Part shown: one piece after another, positions 28,873 through 37,546 of the stretch | Numbering within the stretch: the stretch's first letter is position 1 | Layout: each line of letters begins with the position of its first letter | From: Phycicoccus sp. Root101 | Lineage (GTDB): Bacteria; Actinomycetota; Actinomycetes; Actinomycetales; Dermatophilaceae | Assembly: GCF_001426245.1 (NCBI RefSeq) | Contig: NZ_LMCM01000005.1 | Location: 186,001-250,000, forward strand | Direction of reading: 5' to 3' | DNA: 64,000 nucleotides | Program-made: the position numbers and the translations under genes | The notes under the pieces: model-generated | The model's input: the letters and a program-made list of their open reading frames with translations, nothing else | Told to the model about the DNA's origin: nothing | Databases searched by the model: none

Positions 28873-29987
28873 AGGCCCTCAACCCGCGCCGGATCCTGCT
28901 CAGCGCAGCAGCCCCGGTCCTCGCGCTCGTGGTGGCCTTCGTCGTCACCTCGCTCGTGCTCGTCGCCGTCGGCGACCCCGTGGCGGAGGTGTGGAAGACG
29001 ATCCTCGCGGTGCCCAAGCCCCGCCAGGCCGTCAACATCGTCAACGCCGCAGCCGTGTTCTACCTGTCGGCCATCGCCGTCGCGGTCGGCTTCCGCATGA
29101 ACCTGTTCAACATCGGTGTCGACGGCCAGTACCGCGTCGCTGTCTTCGCCGCCGCCGTCTTCGCCGGCCAGGCGTGGTTGCCCGGCTGGCTCAACATCGT
29201 CGTGAGCATCCTCATCGCGATGGTGGCCGGCGGGCTGTGGGCCAGCATCGCGGCATACCTCAAGGTCAAGCGCGGCGTCTCCGAGGTGATCTCGACGATC
29301 ATGCTCAACGCGATCGCCACCGGCATCGTGAGCTGGTTGCTCCTCAAGGTCGCCGACCGCAAGGCCGGCAGCAACAGCATCGAGACCAAGACCATCCCGG
29401 ACAGCTCGCAGCTCGAGGGCTTCAAGCTCATCCCCGGTGCCACCAACCGCGTCTACACGCTGCTGATCCTGGCGCTGCTGGTCGGGTTCCTCTACTGGTT
29501 CGTGCTGGGGAAGACGCGCTTCGGGTTCGACCTGCGCGCCACCGGGCGCTCCGAGAGCGCGGCCGTCGCCAGCGGCGTCAAGGTCCCGCGCATGGTGATG
29601 ACCGCCATGATCGCCTCGGGCGCGCTCGCCGGACTGGTCGGCATGCCGCTGCTCTTCGGGCAGGACCACAACTACGGCACGACATTCCAGTCGGGCCTGG
29701 GCTTCGCCGGCATCGCCATCGCCCTGCTCGGTCGCAACAACGCGGTCGGCATCGCCTTCGCCGCGCTGCTGTGGGCGTTCCTCGACGTCCAGTCGAACGC
29801 GCTGCAGATCCAGGCCAACGTCGCCCAGGAGCTCGTCAACATCATCCAGGGCGTCATCCTGTTCGCCGTAGTCATCGCCTACGAGCTGATCCGCCGGGCC
29901 GACAAACGGCTCGAACAGACCCGCGTCGCCCGGGAGCTGGCCGCCCAGCGGCCTGCCCCCGCATCCAAGGAAGGAGCCCCGGCATGA
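28869..29987 (+). CDS. Nucleoside ABC transporter permease 1
   Basis: 372 aa BPD_transp_2-type permease with eight to ten hydrophobic segments. Characteristic stretches are AVAVGFRMNLFNIGVDGQY and SEVISTIMLNAIA. Overlaps the ATPase stop by four bases and the next permease by four bases. A basic tail follows the last helix. Confidence 0.92.
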   Translation: MKALNPRRILLSAAAPVLALVVAFVVTSLVLVAVGDPVAEVWKTILAVPKPRQAVNIVNAAAVFYLSAIAVAVGFRMNLFNIGVDGQYRVAVFAAAVFAGQAWLPGWLNIVVSILIAMVAGGLWASIAAYLKVKRGVSEVISTIMLNAIATGIVSWLLLKVADRKAGSNSIETKTIPDSSQLEGFKLIPGATNRVYTLLILALLVGFLYWFVLGKTRFGFDLRATGRSESAAVASGVKVPRMVMTAMIASGALAGLVGMPLLFGQDHNYGTTFQSGLGFAGIAIALLGRNNAVGIAFAALLWAFLDVQSNALQIQANVAQELVNIIQGVILFAVVIAYELIRRADKRLEQTRVARELAAQRPAPASKEGAPA

Positions 29988-31252
29988 GCGCCGCCGGACT
30001 CGAGGTCGGCACCAGGACCGTGCCCGACAGCCCCCGGCGCAAGCGTCGCTACGGGCCCCGCGAGTGGGCCGTCATCGCGATCGGCGCCCTCGCCGTCATC
30101 TCCGTCCTGCGCGTCGTCAGTGGTGCGAACGACATCGCGTCCTCGGGCGCCCTGGCCGCGGCCATCGGCCTGGCCGTCCCGATCGGCCTTGCCGGCCTCG
30201 GTGGCCTGTGGTCCGAGCGCGCGGGCGTGGTCAACATCGGCCTCGAGGGCATGATGATCCTCGGTACCTGGGGAGCCGGGTTCTTCGGCTACCACATGGG
30301 TCCCTGGGCCGGGGTCCTCGGCGCGATCCTCATGGGCATGATCGGTGGTCTCATCCACGCGATCGCCACCGTGACCTTCGGGGTCGACCACATCGTCTCC
30401 GGTGTCGCCATCAACATCATCGGCCTCGGTGTCGCCAAGTACCTCGCCGCCCGCTTCTTCAACGGCCTGCCCGGCGGTGGTCCAACCCAGTCGCCGCAGG
30501 TCAAGGAGCTGCCGTCGTTCACGCTGCCCGGGATCTCGCCGGCGCTGGGCGACCTGGAGAAGAAGCACTGGTTCTTCGTCAGCGACCTCGCCGCGGTGCT
30601 GCGGGCGATCTGCACGAACCTGTCGATCCTGACGATCATCGCGATCCTGCTGTTCGTCGGCACCTGGTGGGTGCTGTGGCGCACGTCGTTCGGCCTGCGG
30701 CTGCGCTCCGTCGGTGAGTCGCCGGTGGCCGCCGAGTCGCTCGGTGTCAACGTGCTCCGCTACAAGTTCCTCGCGGTGCTCGTCTCCGGTGGCCTCGCCG
30801 GCCTCGGTGGCGGGTTCCTCGCCCTCGTGGCGGCGAGCATCTACCGCGACGGGCAGACTGGTGGCCGTGGCTACATCGGCCTCGCCGCCATGATCTTCGG
30901 CAACTGGCGCCCGGGTGGCCTGCTCACCGGTGCCGCCCTGTTCGGCTACACCGACGCCGTGCAGCTGCGCGGTGGCGCGACCGTGCACGCATTCCTGCTG
31001 CTGTTCGCGGTGCTGCTCATCGCGGTCGGCATCTGGCAGGTCGTGCGCAACCGTCGCATGGTGCAGGGTGTCCTCGCGATCGTCGTGGGCGTCCTCGTCG
31101 GCTGGTGGTACCTCGCCGCGGACGCCGTCCCCGCCGAGCTCACCGGCACCACGCCGTACGTCACCACGCTGCTCGTGCTCGCGTTCGCCTCGCAGCGCCT
31201 GCGCATGCCGGCGGCCGACGGTCAGATCTACCGCAAGGGCGAGGGTCACTAG
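29984..31252 (+). CDS. Nucleoside ABC transporter permease 2
   Basis: 422 aa, same superfamily as permease 1. Diagnostic segments are GLGGLWSERAGVVNIGLEGMMI and VDHIVSGVAINIIGLG, plus GYIGLAAMIFGNWRP. About ten hydrophobic segments. Its TAG shares the final G with the GTG start of cdd, tying uptake to cytidine deamination. Confidence 0.92.
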   Translation: MSAAGLEVGTRTVPDSPRRKRRYGPREWAVIAIGALAVISVLRVVSGANDIASSGALAAAIGLAVPIGLAGLGGLWSERAGVVNIGLEGMMILGTWGAGFFGYHMGPWAGVLGAILMGMIGGLIHAIATVTFGVDHIVSGVAINIIGLGVAKYLAARFFNGLPGGGPTQSPQVKELPSFTLPGISPALGDLEKKHWFFVSDLAAVLRAICTNLSILTIIAILLFVGTWWVLWRTSFGLRLRSVGESPVAAESLGVNVLRYKFLAVLVSGGLAGLGGGFLALVAASIYRDGQTGGRGYIGLAAMIFGNWRPGGLLTGAALFGYTDAVQLRGGATVHAFLLLFAVLLIAVGIWQVVRNRRMVQGVLAIVVGVLVGWWYLAADAVPAELTGTTPYVTTLLVLAFASQRLRMPAADGQIYRKGEGH

Positions 31253-31662
31253 TGGCGAACGAGGTCGACTGGGACGCCCTGCGTGGCAAGGCGATCGAGA
31301 TCATGGGCAAGGCCTACGCGCCATACTCCCGCTTCCCCGTCGGGGTCGCGGCGATCGTGGACGACGGACGGCTCGTCTGGGGCTGCAACGTCGAGAACGC
31401 GGCGTACGGCGTGGGCCTGTGCGCCGAGTGCGGGCTGGTCTCGCACCTGCACGCCACGGGCGGTGGCCGCCTCGTCGCGGTGTCGTGCGTCGGGCGTGAC
31501 GGTGAACCGCTCATGCCGTGCGGTCGCTGCCGCCAGCTGCTGTGGGAGAACGGCGGGCCCACCTGCCTCATCCTCACCCCCCAGGGCGTCCTGCCGATGA
31601 GCGAGGTCCTGCCCCAGGCGTTCGGCCCCGACAACCTCTCGATCGCCGCCCCACCCGCCTGA
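31252..31662 (+). CDS. cdd: Cytidine deaminase
   Basis: 136 aa homotetrameric-type enzyme converting (deoxy)cytidine to (deoxy)uridine. Zinc and catalytic motif NAAYGVGLCAEC with Cys57 and Glu59, and PCGRC with Cys90 and Cys93. GTG start overlapping the permease stop by one base. In mycobacteria cdd is followed directly by deoA; here a 1.1-kb unit intervenes. Confidence 0.95.
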   Translation: MANEVDWDALRGKAIEIMGKAYAPYSRFPVGVAAIVDDGRLVWGCNVENAAYGVGLCAECGLVSHLHATGGGRLVAVSCVGRDGEPLMPCGRCRQLLWENGGPTCLILTPQGVLPMSEVLPQAFGPDNLSIAAPPA

Positions 31663-31696
31663 CGCTCGGGCTGTCGCTCGGCCCACTCACGCCGGT

Positions 31697-31747
31697 TCCT
31701 GCACGAATCGCCCCTCGCCGCCGCGGAGAGGGGCGATTCGTGCAGGA
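31697..31747. repeat. Left hairpin of the DUF559 unit, perfect 20-bp stem
   Basis: Arms at 31697-31716 and 31728-31747 are exact inverted copies (20 of 20), beginning TCCTGCACGAATCGCC, with an 11-base GC-rich loop. It lies 34 bases after cdd and could also end cdd transcription. Related to the hairpin at 32737-32787. Confidence 0.9.
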
Positions 31748-31813
31748 TCGGGCCTTGGTCGCCCCTGTGGACAACCGCCGGTCGGCTCTGCCTCGGTCGG
31801 CGACCCTGTCGGT

Positions 31814-32719
31814 ATGGAGGGCCTGCCGTTCGTCTTCACGCGTACCGAGGCGCGGTCCGCGGGCCTGACCGACAAGGTGCTGCGCGGCCCCCGCGTCCAA
31901 CGGGTCCTGCACGGCGCGTACGTCCGCGCCGGGGTCGAGGTGGACCTTCGGGTGCGGGCGTTGGCCGCGCTACGGCTTGCGCCCGCCGGTTCCGTCGTCG
32001 CCCGGTCGACGGCAGCCGTGCTGCTGGGTGGCATCGTGCCTCCCGACCACCGCATCCACCTACGTGTGCCGCACGGCCAGCTCCGGCTTCGCGAGGTCCA
32101 GGCGCGGGTTCGGTCGGGTCCACAGGCCCAGGCTCGGGTCGGCGGCATACCGGTCACGACCGCGGAGGACACGTTCCTCGACCTCACCGGTGAGCTCTCC
32201 GTGGTCGACCTCGTGGTACTCGGCGACTCGCTCGTCCGTCGTGGACGCACGTCTCCGGACGCACTCGTCGCGGCCGCCAGCGGGCGCCGAGGTCTCCAGG
32301 CAACGGTGGCCAGGCGCGCCGCGGGGCTGGTGCGGGCCGGTGTCGACTCGCCGATGGAGTCGCGGCTGCGAATGCTCCTCGTGCTGGCCGGGCTGCCGGA
32401 ACCGGTCGTCAACCACATCGAGTACGGAACGGACGGGCGGTGGCTGCGCCGCTTCGACCTGTCCTACCCCGACCACCGGCTGGCGATCGAGTACGACGGT
32501 CGCCAGCACGCCGAGAGCACGAGACAGTGGGAGCGTGACGTCGCCCGACGCGAGGAGCTGGACACCGAGGGTTGGCGGATCGTGGTCGTCCTGGCGAACG
32601 GGGTGTACGGCGACCCGGAGCGGACCCTGGAACGGGTCCTGGCAGCGATGCGGGCCTGTGGCATGCGGGCCCGCGTCAGGTCACAGGAGTGGCGACGGCA
32701 CTTCCCGGGACGCGGCTGA
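31814..32719 (+). CDS. AbiEi-like wHTH plus DUF559 (PD-(D/E)xK) endonuclease-domain protein
   Basis: 301 aa. Residues 8-40 (FTRTEARSAGLTDKVLRG ... VLHGAYVRAG) look like the AbiEi-type N-terminal winged helix. A middle region follows, then a C-terminal DUF559/Vsr-like fold: Glu182 in MESRLRMLL, Asp215 in RRFDLSY, Glu226 and Asp228 in IEYDGRQH, the expected PD-(D/E)xK pattern. No partner AbiEii toxin or methylase is adjacent. It interrupts the cdd-deoA order and is enclosed by two related hairpins. Such proteins are common multi-copy orphans in actinobacteria, with no agreed role. Nuclease activity is predicted only from residues. Confidence 0.85.
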   Translation: MEGLPFVFTRTEARSAGLTDKVLRGPRVQRVLHGAYVRAGVEVDLRVRALAALRLAPAGSVVARSTAAVLLGGIVPPDHRIHLRVPHGQLRLREVQARVRSGPQAQARVGGIPVTTAEDTFLDLTGELSVVDLVVLGDSLVRRGRTSPDALVAAASGRRGLQATVARRAAGLVRAGVDSPMESRLRMLLVLAGLPEPVVNHIEYGTDGRWLRRFDLSYPDHRLAIEYDGRQHAESTRQWERDVARREELDTEGWRIVVVLANGVYGDPERTLERVLAAMRACGMRARVRSQEWRRHFPGRG

Positions 32720-32736
32720 CGGCGCACTGGGCCGGA

Positions 32737-32787
32737 TCCTGCACGAATCGCCCCGGTAGCGGTGAGGCCCGGGCCATTCGTGCAGGA
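32737..32787. repeat. Right hairpin of the DUF559 unit, 18 of 20 bp stem
   Basis: Arms at 32737-32756 and 32768-32787 pair at 18 of 20 positions with an 11-base loop, the same dimensions as the left hairpin. The first 18 bases of the left arms are identical in both hairpins, and identity extends outward to GCCGG. It begins 17 bases after the DUF559 stop. Confidence 0.9.
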
Positions 32788-32830
32788 ACCAGCAAGGTTT
32801 GCCCCGTGTCGGGTCGCGGTAGGGATCTGA

Positions 32831-32836
32831 CACGAT
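32831..32836 (+). promoter_or_regulatory. -10 box CACGAT of deoA
   Basis: CACGAT is followed by six bases and the ATG at 32843. It would restore transcription of deoA-cupin-add downstream of the inserted unit. Confidence 0.4.
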
Positions 32837-32842
32837 GAGGCC

Positions 32843-34132
32843 ATGAGCGAGAGCTTCGATGCCGTCGACGTCATCATCACCAAGCGGGGCCGGGGCGAGC
32901 TGTCCGACGGCCAGATCGACTGGGTGATCGACGCGTACACCCGGGGCGCGGTCGCCGACGAGCAGATGAGCAGCCTGGCCATGGCGATCCTGCTCAACGG
33001 CATGAACCGTCGCGAGATCTCGCGCTGGACGAACGCCATGATCAACAGCGGTGAGCGCATGGACTTCTCGTCCCTGTCGCGACCCACTGCCGACAAGCAC
33101 TCGACCGGCGGGGTCGGCGACAAGATCACCCTCCCGCTCGCCCCGCTCGTGGCCGCCTGCGGTGTCGCGGTGCCGCAGCTGTCCGGCCGCGGCCTCGGGC
33201 ACACGGGCGGCACCCTCGACAAGCTCGAGGCGATCCCCGGGTGGCAGGCGGCGATGAGCAACGAGCAGATGATGCGCCAGCTCGAGGACGTCGGCGCGGT
33301 CATCTGCGCAGCCGGTGACGGCCTCGCCCCTGCCGACAAGAAGCTCTACGCCCTGCGCGACGTCACCGGCACCGTCGAGGCGATCCCGCTGATCGCGTCC
33401 TCGATCATGAGCAAGAAGATCGCCGAGGGCACCGGCGCGCTGGTCCTCGACGTCAAGGTCGGCAGCGGTGCGTTCATGAAGAACGTCGAGGACGCCCGCG
33501 AGCTCGCCCGCACCATGGTCGACCTCGGCACCGACGCCGGCGTCAGGACGGTCGCGATGCTCACCAACATGCAGGTGCCGCTCGGCCTCACCGCCGGCAA
33601 CGCCCTCGAGGTCCGAGAGTCGGTCGAGGTGCTGGCCGGTGGCGGGCCCGAGGACGTCGTCGAGCTGACCCTGGCCCTGGCGCGCGAGATGCTCGCAGCA
33701 GCCGGTCGTGGCGACGTCGACCCCGCCGACGCGCTGGAGGACGGCCGGGCGATGGATGCCTGGAAGGCCATGATCCGCGCGCAGGGCGGCGACCCGGACG
33801 CGACCCTGCCTGTGGCCAGGGAGACCCACGAGGTCCTCGCCCCGGCCGACGGTGTCCTCACCGAGCTCGACGCCCTCAAGGTCGGCGTGGCCGCCTGGCG
33901 CCTCGGTGCCGGACGCGCCCGCAAGGAGGACCCGGTGCAGGCCGGCGCCGGCGTCGAGATGCACGCCAAGCCGGGGGCCACCGTCCGTGCGGGCGAGAAG
34001 CTCCTCACGCTCCACACCGACACCCCAGAGCGCTTCGAGCGCGCCCTCGAGTCGCTCGAGGGCTCGTTCACCATCGCCCCCGAGGGCAGCCGCCCCGACC
34101 TGCTCCCGCTCGTCATCGAGAAGATCTCCTAG
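32843..34132 (+). CDS. deoA: Thymidine phosphorylase
   Basis: 429 aa. Phosphorolyses thymidine and deoxyuridine to base and deoxyribose-1-phosphate. The family signature SGRGLGHTGGTLDKLEAIPG is at about residues 113-132, with KHSTGGVGDKIT before it and the C-terminal barrel-sandwich domain (KEDPVQAGAGVEMHAKPG) present. Usual length. Probably its own leaderless promoter. Followed by the cupin gene after eight bases. Confidence 0.96.
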   Translation: MSESFDAVDVIITKRGRGELSDGQIDWVIDAYTRGAVADEQMSSLAMAILLNGMNRREISRWTNAMINSGERMDFSSLSRPTADKHSTGGVGDKITLPLAPLVAACGVAVPQLSGRGLGHTGGTLDKLEAIPGWQAAMSNEQMMRQLEDVGAVICAAGDGLAPADKKLYALRDVTGTVEAIPLIASSIMSKKIAEGTGALVLDVKVGSGAFMKNVEDARELARTMVDLGTDAGVRTVAMLTNMQVPLGLTAGNALEVRESVEVLAGGGPEDVVELTLALAREMLAAAGRGDVDPADALEDGRAMDAWKAMIRAQGGDPDATLPVARETHEVLAPADGVLTELDALKVGVAAWRLGAGRARKEDPVQAGAGVEMHAKPGATVRAGEKLLTLHTDTPERFERALESLEGSFTIAPEGSRPDLLPLVIEKIS

Positions 34133-34140
34133 GACCCACC

Positions 34141-34503
34141 GTGCCCCAGCTCATCACCACGCCCACGACCATCCCCGTCCCCGGCGGCAAGGTCATCGAC
34201 GAGCACGTCGGTCGTGTCACGACCGGCACCGACGCCGTCTCCGTCGCCCACATGAAGGCACCGGCCGACTGGAGCGAGCCGTTCCAGACGCCGCAGTTCG
34301 ACGAGATCACCCTCGTCCTCGCAGGCGCGGTCCTGCTCGACCACGACGGCGGCCGGCTGCGGGTCGAGGCCGGCCAGAGCGTCATCACCAGGGCGGGGGA
34401 GCGGATCCGCTACTCCACGGGTGAGGACGGGGCCGAGTACGTCGCCGTGTGCCTGCCGGCGTTCTCCCCGGAGACCGTCGGCCGCGAGGAGGAGGGCGAA
34501 TGA
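34141..34503 (+). CDS. Cupin-domain protein
   Basis: 120 aa single cupin barrel. The stretch [41 protein letters not shown] fits the conserved cupin motifs, although the usual metal-binding His residues are only partly present. GTG start, stop overlapping the adenosine deaminase ATG. Role unknown; its placement between deoA and add suggests a nucleoside or base connection. Confidence 0.75.
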   Translation: MPQLITTPTTIPVPGGKVIDEHVGRVTTGTDAVSVAHMKAPADWSEPFQTPQFDEITLVLAGAVLLDHDGGRLRVEAGQSVITRAGERIRYSTGEDGAEYVAVCLPAFSPETVGREEEGE

Positions 34504-35675
34504 TCTTCGGCCGCAAGGACAAGAACGACGACACCACCGTCGCGCCGGAGCCGGGTTCGGTCGAGGACCTCGTGCTGCGCGCGCCGAAGGCGCTCCTGCA
34601 CGACCACCTCGACGGTGGCCTGCGGCCGCAGACGATCGTGGAGATCGCCGACGAGGTCGGGTATGACGCGTTGCCGGCGAAGGACGCCGAGAGCCTCGGC
34701 ACGTGGTTCCGCGAGAGTGCGGACTCGGGTTCGCTGGTGCGGTACCTGGAGACGTTCGACCACACGCTGGCCGTCATGCAGACGGCCGACGGTCTGCGCC
34801 GGGTGGCGCGCGAGTGCGTGCTCGACCTCGCCGCGGACGGCGTCGTCTACGCCGAGAGCCGGTACGCCCCCGAACAGCACCTGACCGCCGGCCTCGCGCT
34901 CGAGGACGTCGTCGAGGCCGTGAACGCGGGCTTCCGCGAGGGCGAGAAGGAGGCGGCCGCGGCCGGGACCCCGATCCGCGTCACCGCCCTGCTGACCGCG
35001 ATGCGGCACGCCGCGAAGAGCACCGAGATCGCCGAGCTCGCGGTCCGCTACCGCGACCACGGGGTCGCAGGCTTCGACATCGCCGGGGCCGAGGCGGGCT
35101 TCCCGCCCACCCGTCACCTCGACGCGTTCGAGTACCTGCGGCGCGAGAACGCCCACTTCACGATCCACGCGGGTGAGGCGTTCGGGCTGCCGAGCATCTG
35201 GGAGGCGATCCAGTGGTGCGGTGCCGACCGGCTCGGGCACGGAGTCCGCATCGTCGATGACATCCTCGTCCACGACAAGCCCTTCGCCGACGACCCGGCC
35301 AAGGCGCTCGACGCCGACCCGGCCGACATCTACCTCGGGCTGCTGGCGGCCTACGTCCGTGACACCCGCATCCCGCTCGAGATGTGCCCGAGCAGCAACA
35401 TCCAGACCGGCGCTGCGGAATCCATTGCGCTGCACCCGATCTCGCTGCTCAAGCGGTTGCGGTTCCGCGTCACGGTCAACACCGACAACCGGCTCATGAG
35501 CGGCACGTCGATGTCGCGCGAGATGGGCTTGCTGGTCAACGAAGCGGGCTGGACCCTCGACGACCTGCGCTGGGTCACCATCAACGCGATGAAGTCGGCG
35601 TTCCTGCCCTTCGACGAGCGGCTCGCCATCATCGAGGACGTCGTGAAGCCGGGATACGCAGCCCTCGAGGCCTGA
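34500..35675 (+). CDS. add: Adenosine deaminase
   Basis: 391 aa. Converts (deoxy)adenosine to (deoxy)inosine. Metal and active-site segments are LLHDHLDGG (about residue 33), [29 protein letters not shown] and [10 protein letters not shown]. The ATG at 34500 overlaps the cupin stop by four bases; upstream in-frame starts lie inside the cupin gene. Its product feeds the purine nucleoside phosphorylase at 55.3 kb. Confidence 0.95.
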   Translation: MIFGRKDKNDDTTVAPEPGSVEDLVLRAPKALLHDHLDGGLRPQTIVEIADEVGYDALPAKDAESLGTWFRESADSGSLVRYLETFDHTLAVMQTADGLRRVARECVLDLAADGVVYAESRYAPEQHLTAGLALEDVVEAVNAGFREGEKEAAAAGTPIRVTALLTAMRHAAKSTEIAELAVRYRDHGVAGFDIAGAEAGFPPTRHLDAFEYLRRENAHFTIHAGEAFGLPSIWEAIQWCGADRLGHGVRIVDDILVHDKPFADDPAKALDADPADIYLGLLAAYVRDTRIPLEMCPSSNIQTGAAESIALHPISLLKRLRFRVTVNTDNRLMSGTSMSREMGLLVNEAGWTLDDLRWVTINAMKSAFLPFDERLAIIEDVVKPGYAALEA

Positions 35676-35693
35676 ACCGGACCGGAGGGGAGC

Positions 35694-36509
35694 TCAGGCG
35701 GTCGGGTCGGGGGGCAGGATGCGCGCCCGCAGCGCGTCCTCCCGCTCGAGCCGAGCGGCGTCGCGGCTGCGACGCTCGGCCAGCACCGCCATGAGCACGT
35801 ACTCCGGGTGGTTGCCCTCGGGAGGCGCGGGCGCGACATACGGGCGGGTCTCCTCGAGGAGCCGCTGACCGAGCTGTTCGCGCACCTCTGGGGTGAAGGT
35901 GGCCGCACGGGCCACGAACTGGCGCAGCGCCACCGCGAGCTGGTCGGGCAGCGGTGCGACATCCGCCGTGCGCGCCCACGAGGCGAGGTGCGGCGGCATC
36001 TGGACGGGTGGCGGCAGGCTGATCCGGTGGCGGTCGCGCACGACGTAGGTGCCGGCGAGGAGGTCGCCGAGTCGTTTGCCACGCTGGGAGACGCCGGCGC
36101 AGATCAGGGCGGGGACGCCGGCGCAGGAGTACAGCTCGATGACACCGAGCAGGGCGCGGGTGAGTGCATGCCGGAACCCGATCGGGCCGGCGTCGTCGCG
36201 CACGGTGCGCAGCCCGACGGCGAGGTGCCCGAGGGTCTTGCCGCGGGTCAGCGTCTCGAACGTCGTGGGCACCGCGACCCAGGCGACGATGACGACCGCG
36301 ATCGACACCGCGGCCTGGATGGCGTCGTCGGCGCCGCCGATCAGGAAGCCGACGGCGAGCTGCAGGCCGTAGAGCAACCCGTACCCCACGAGCAGGTCCA
36401 GCAGCCCGGATGCGAGGCGCAGACCGATGCCCGCGTGGGGGAGGTCGAGGGCGACCGCCTCGCCGGTGACGAGGTCGTCGGCACCGACCCCCACGGTGCT
36501 GCTGCTCAT
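35694..36509 (-). CDS. RDD-family membrane protein
   Basis: 271 aa. Three hydrophobic segments in the first 150 residues with the RDD pattern (AGIGLRLASGLLDLLVG ... TRGKTLGHLAVGLRTV), then a soluble C-terminal region of about 110 residues. The ATG at 36509 is chosen over a GTG at 36518 because TAGGGT lies seven bases before it. Divergent from the SpoIIM gene across a mirror-image promoter pair. Confidence 0.86.
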   Translation of the reverse strand: MSSSTVGVGADDLVTGEAVALDLPHAGIGLRLASGLLDLLVGYGLLYGLQLAVGFLIGGADDAIQAAVSIAVVIVAWVAVPTTFETLTRGKTLGHLAVGLRTVRDDAGPIGFRHALTRALLGVIELYSCAGVPALICAGVSQRGKRLGDLLAGTYVVRDRHRISLPPPVQMPPHLASWARTADVAPLPDQLAVALRQFVARAATFTPEVREQLGQRLLEETRPYVAPAPPEGNHPEYVLMAVLAERRSRDAARLEREDALRARILPPDPTA

Positions 36510-36510
36510 G

Positions 36511-36549
36511 TCGGCCACCCTAGCCGCGCCGCGCCGCTAGGGTGGCCGA
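36511..36549. promoter_or_regulatory. Mirror-image divergent promoters (12-bp perfect inverted repeat)
   Basis: TCGGCCACCCTA (36511-36522) and TAGGGTGGCCGA (36538-36549) are exact inverted copies around a 15-base GCC/GCG spacer. Each contains a TAGGGT -10 box exactly seven bases before a start codon: ATG 36509 leftward and GTG 36551 rightward. The start codon region is thus part of the repeat. Confidence 0.7.
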
Positions 36550-36550
36550 T

Positions 36551-37546
36551 GTGGACCTGGACGCCTTCGTGGCAGCCCACAGGGGGGACTGGGAGCGGCT
36601 CGAGGAGCTGACGCGCCAGCGACGTCTCGACGGTGCCGAGGCCGACGAGATCCTGGACCGGTACCAGCGGGTGGCGACCCACCTGTCGATGATCCGGTCG
36701 ACCGCCCCCGACGCCTCGCTCGTCGGCTACCTCTCGATGCTGCTGGCGCGGGCCCGCACCCGGTCGGCGGGTACCCGTACCGCGTCGTGGGCCGACCTCG
36801 GCCGCTTCTTCGCCGTGTCGTTCCCGGCCGCCCTGTACCGCCTGCGCTGGTGGTGGATCACCACCCTGGTCGTCAACGTGGTGCTGGCTGTCGTCATGGG
36901 GTGGTGGCTGCTCGACCACCCGAGGATCGAGTCGTCGATGGCCTCGCCGGAGCAGATCCGCCAGCTCGTGAACAACGACTTCGAGGGCTACTACAGCGAG
37001 TTCGCCGCGACATCGTTCGCGCTGCACGTGTGGACCAACAACTTCTGGCTGTCGGCGGTCTGCATCGCGCTCGGCGTGTTCTGCATCCCGGTGGTGTTCA
37101 TGCTCGCGGGCAACATGCTCAACCTCGCCGTGATCGGCTCGATCATGGTCCGCCACGACCGGGCCGGACTGTTCTTCGGGCTGATCCTGCCGCACGGGAT
37201 GCTCGAGCTGACCTGCCTGTTCGTCGCGGCCGGGGTGGGGCTGCGGTTGTTCTGGACCTGGGTCTCGCCCGGTGCACGGACGCGGGTCCGCGCGCTCGCC
37301 GAGGAGGGGCGAGCGGCTCTCGGCGTCGCCCTCGGCCTCGTCGTGCTCCTGCTCCTCACCGGCCTGATCGAGGCGTTCGTGACCCCGTCGGGGCTGCCCA
37401 CCTGGGCGCGGGTCGGCATCGGGGTCACCGTCGAGGCTGCCTTCTTCACCTACGTCTTCACCGTCGGCCGGTGGGCCCACCACCGCGGCGAGACCGGTGA
37501 CGTCGCCGAGGCCGATCGCGGCGCCATGGCCCCGGTCGCCGGCTGA
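36551..37546 (+). CDS. Stage II sporulation protein M (SpoIIM)-like membrane protein
   Basis: 331 aa. The opening DLDAFVAAHRGDWERLEELTR and about five to six helices, including HGMLELTCLFVAAGVGLRLF, match the DUF95/SpoIIM family of actinobacteria. These are usually found beside RDD, DUF58 and MoxR genes, as here. The GTG at 36551 is preferred over 36542 because of the TAGGGT spacing. A sporulation role should not be assumed. Confidence 0.87.
   Translation: MDLDAFVAAHRGDWERLEELTRQRRLDGAEADEILDRYQRVATHLSMIRSTAPDASLVGYLSMLLARARTRSAGTRTASWADLGRFFAVSFPAALYRLRWWWITTLVVNVVLAVVMGWWLLDHPRIESSMASPEQIRQLVNNDFEGYYSEFAATSFALHVWTNNFWLSAVCIALGVFCIPVVFMLAGNMLNLAVIGSIMVRHDRAGLFFGLILPHGMLELTCLFVAAGVGLRLFWTWVSPGARTRVRALAEEGRAALGVALGLVVLLLLTGLIEAFVTPSGLPTWARVGIGVTVEAAFFTYVFTVGRWAHHRGETGDVAEADRGAMAPVAG

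Larger units (their letters stand above)
31694..32790 (+). mobile_element. Putative hairpin-bounded unit carrying a DUF559 nuclease
   Basis: A 1,097-base segment between cdd and deoA. Its outermost ends are inverted copies: 31694-31710 reads GGTTCCTGCACGAATCG and the complement of 32774-32790 reads GGTTCCTGCACGAATGG. Each end is itself a long hairpin. The arms facing inward share GATCCTGCACGAAT instead of GGTTCCTGCACGAAT, so outer and inner ends are distinguishable and symmetric. The only gene inside is a wHTH-DUF559 protein. No target duplication is obvious. Mobility is inferred from the architecture. Confidence 0.5.

Noticed and set aside
31697-31747. Plain rho-independent terminator for cdd
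   Set aside because: The stem has no T tract and its arm sequence recurs at 32737, so termination alone does not explain it, although it may still terminate transcription.
31814-32719. Type IV toxin-antitoxin reading of the DUF559 gene from its AbiEi-like N-terminus
   Set aside because: No AbiEii nucleotidyltransferase toxin is encoded nearby; the flanking genes are nucleoside catabolic enzymes.
36551-37546. Evidence for sporulation
   Set aside because: SpoIIM-like proteins are widespread in non-sporulating actinobacteria beside RDD and MoxR genes; no other sporulation gene is present.
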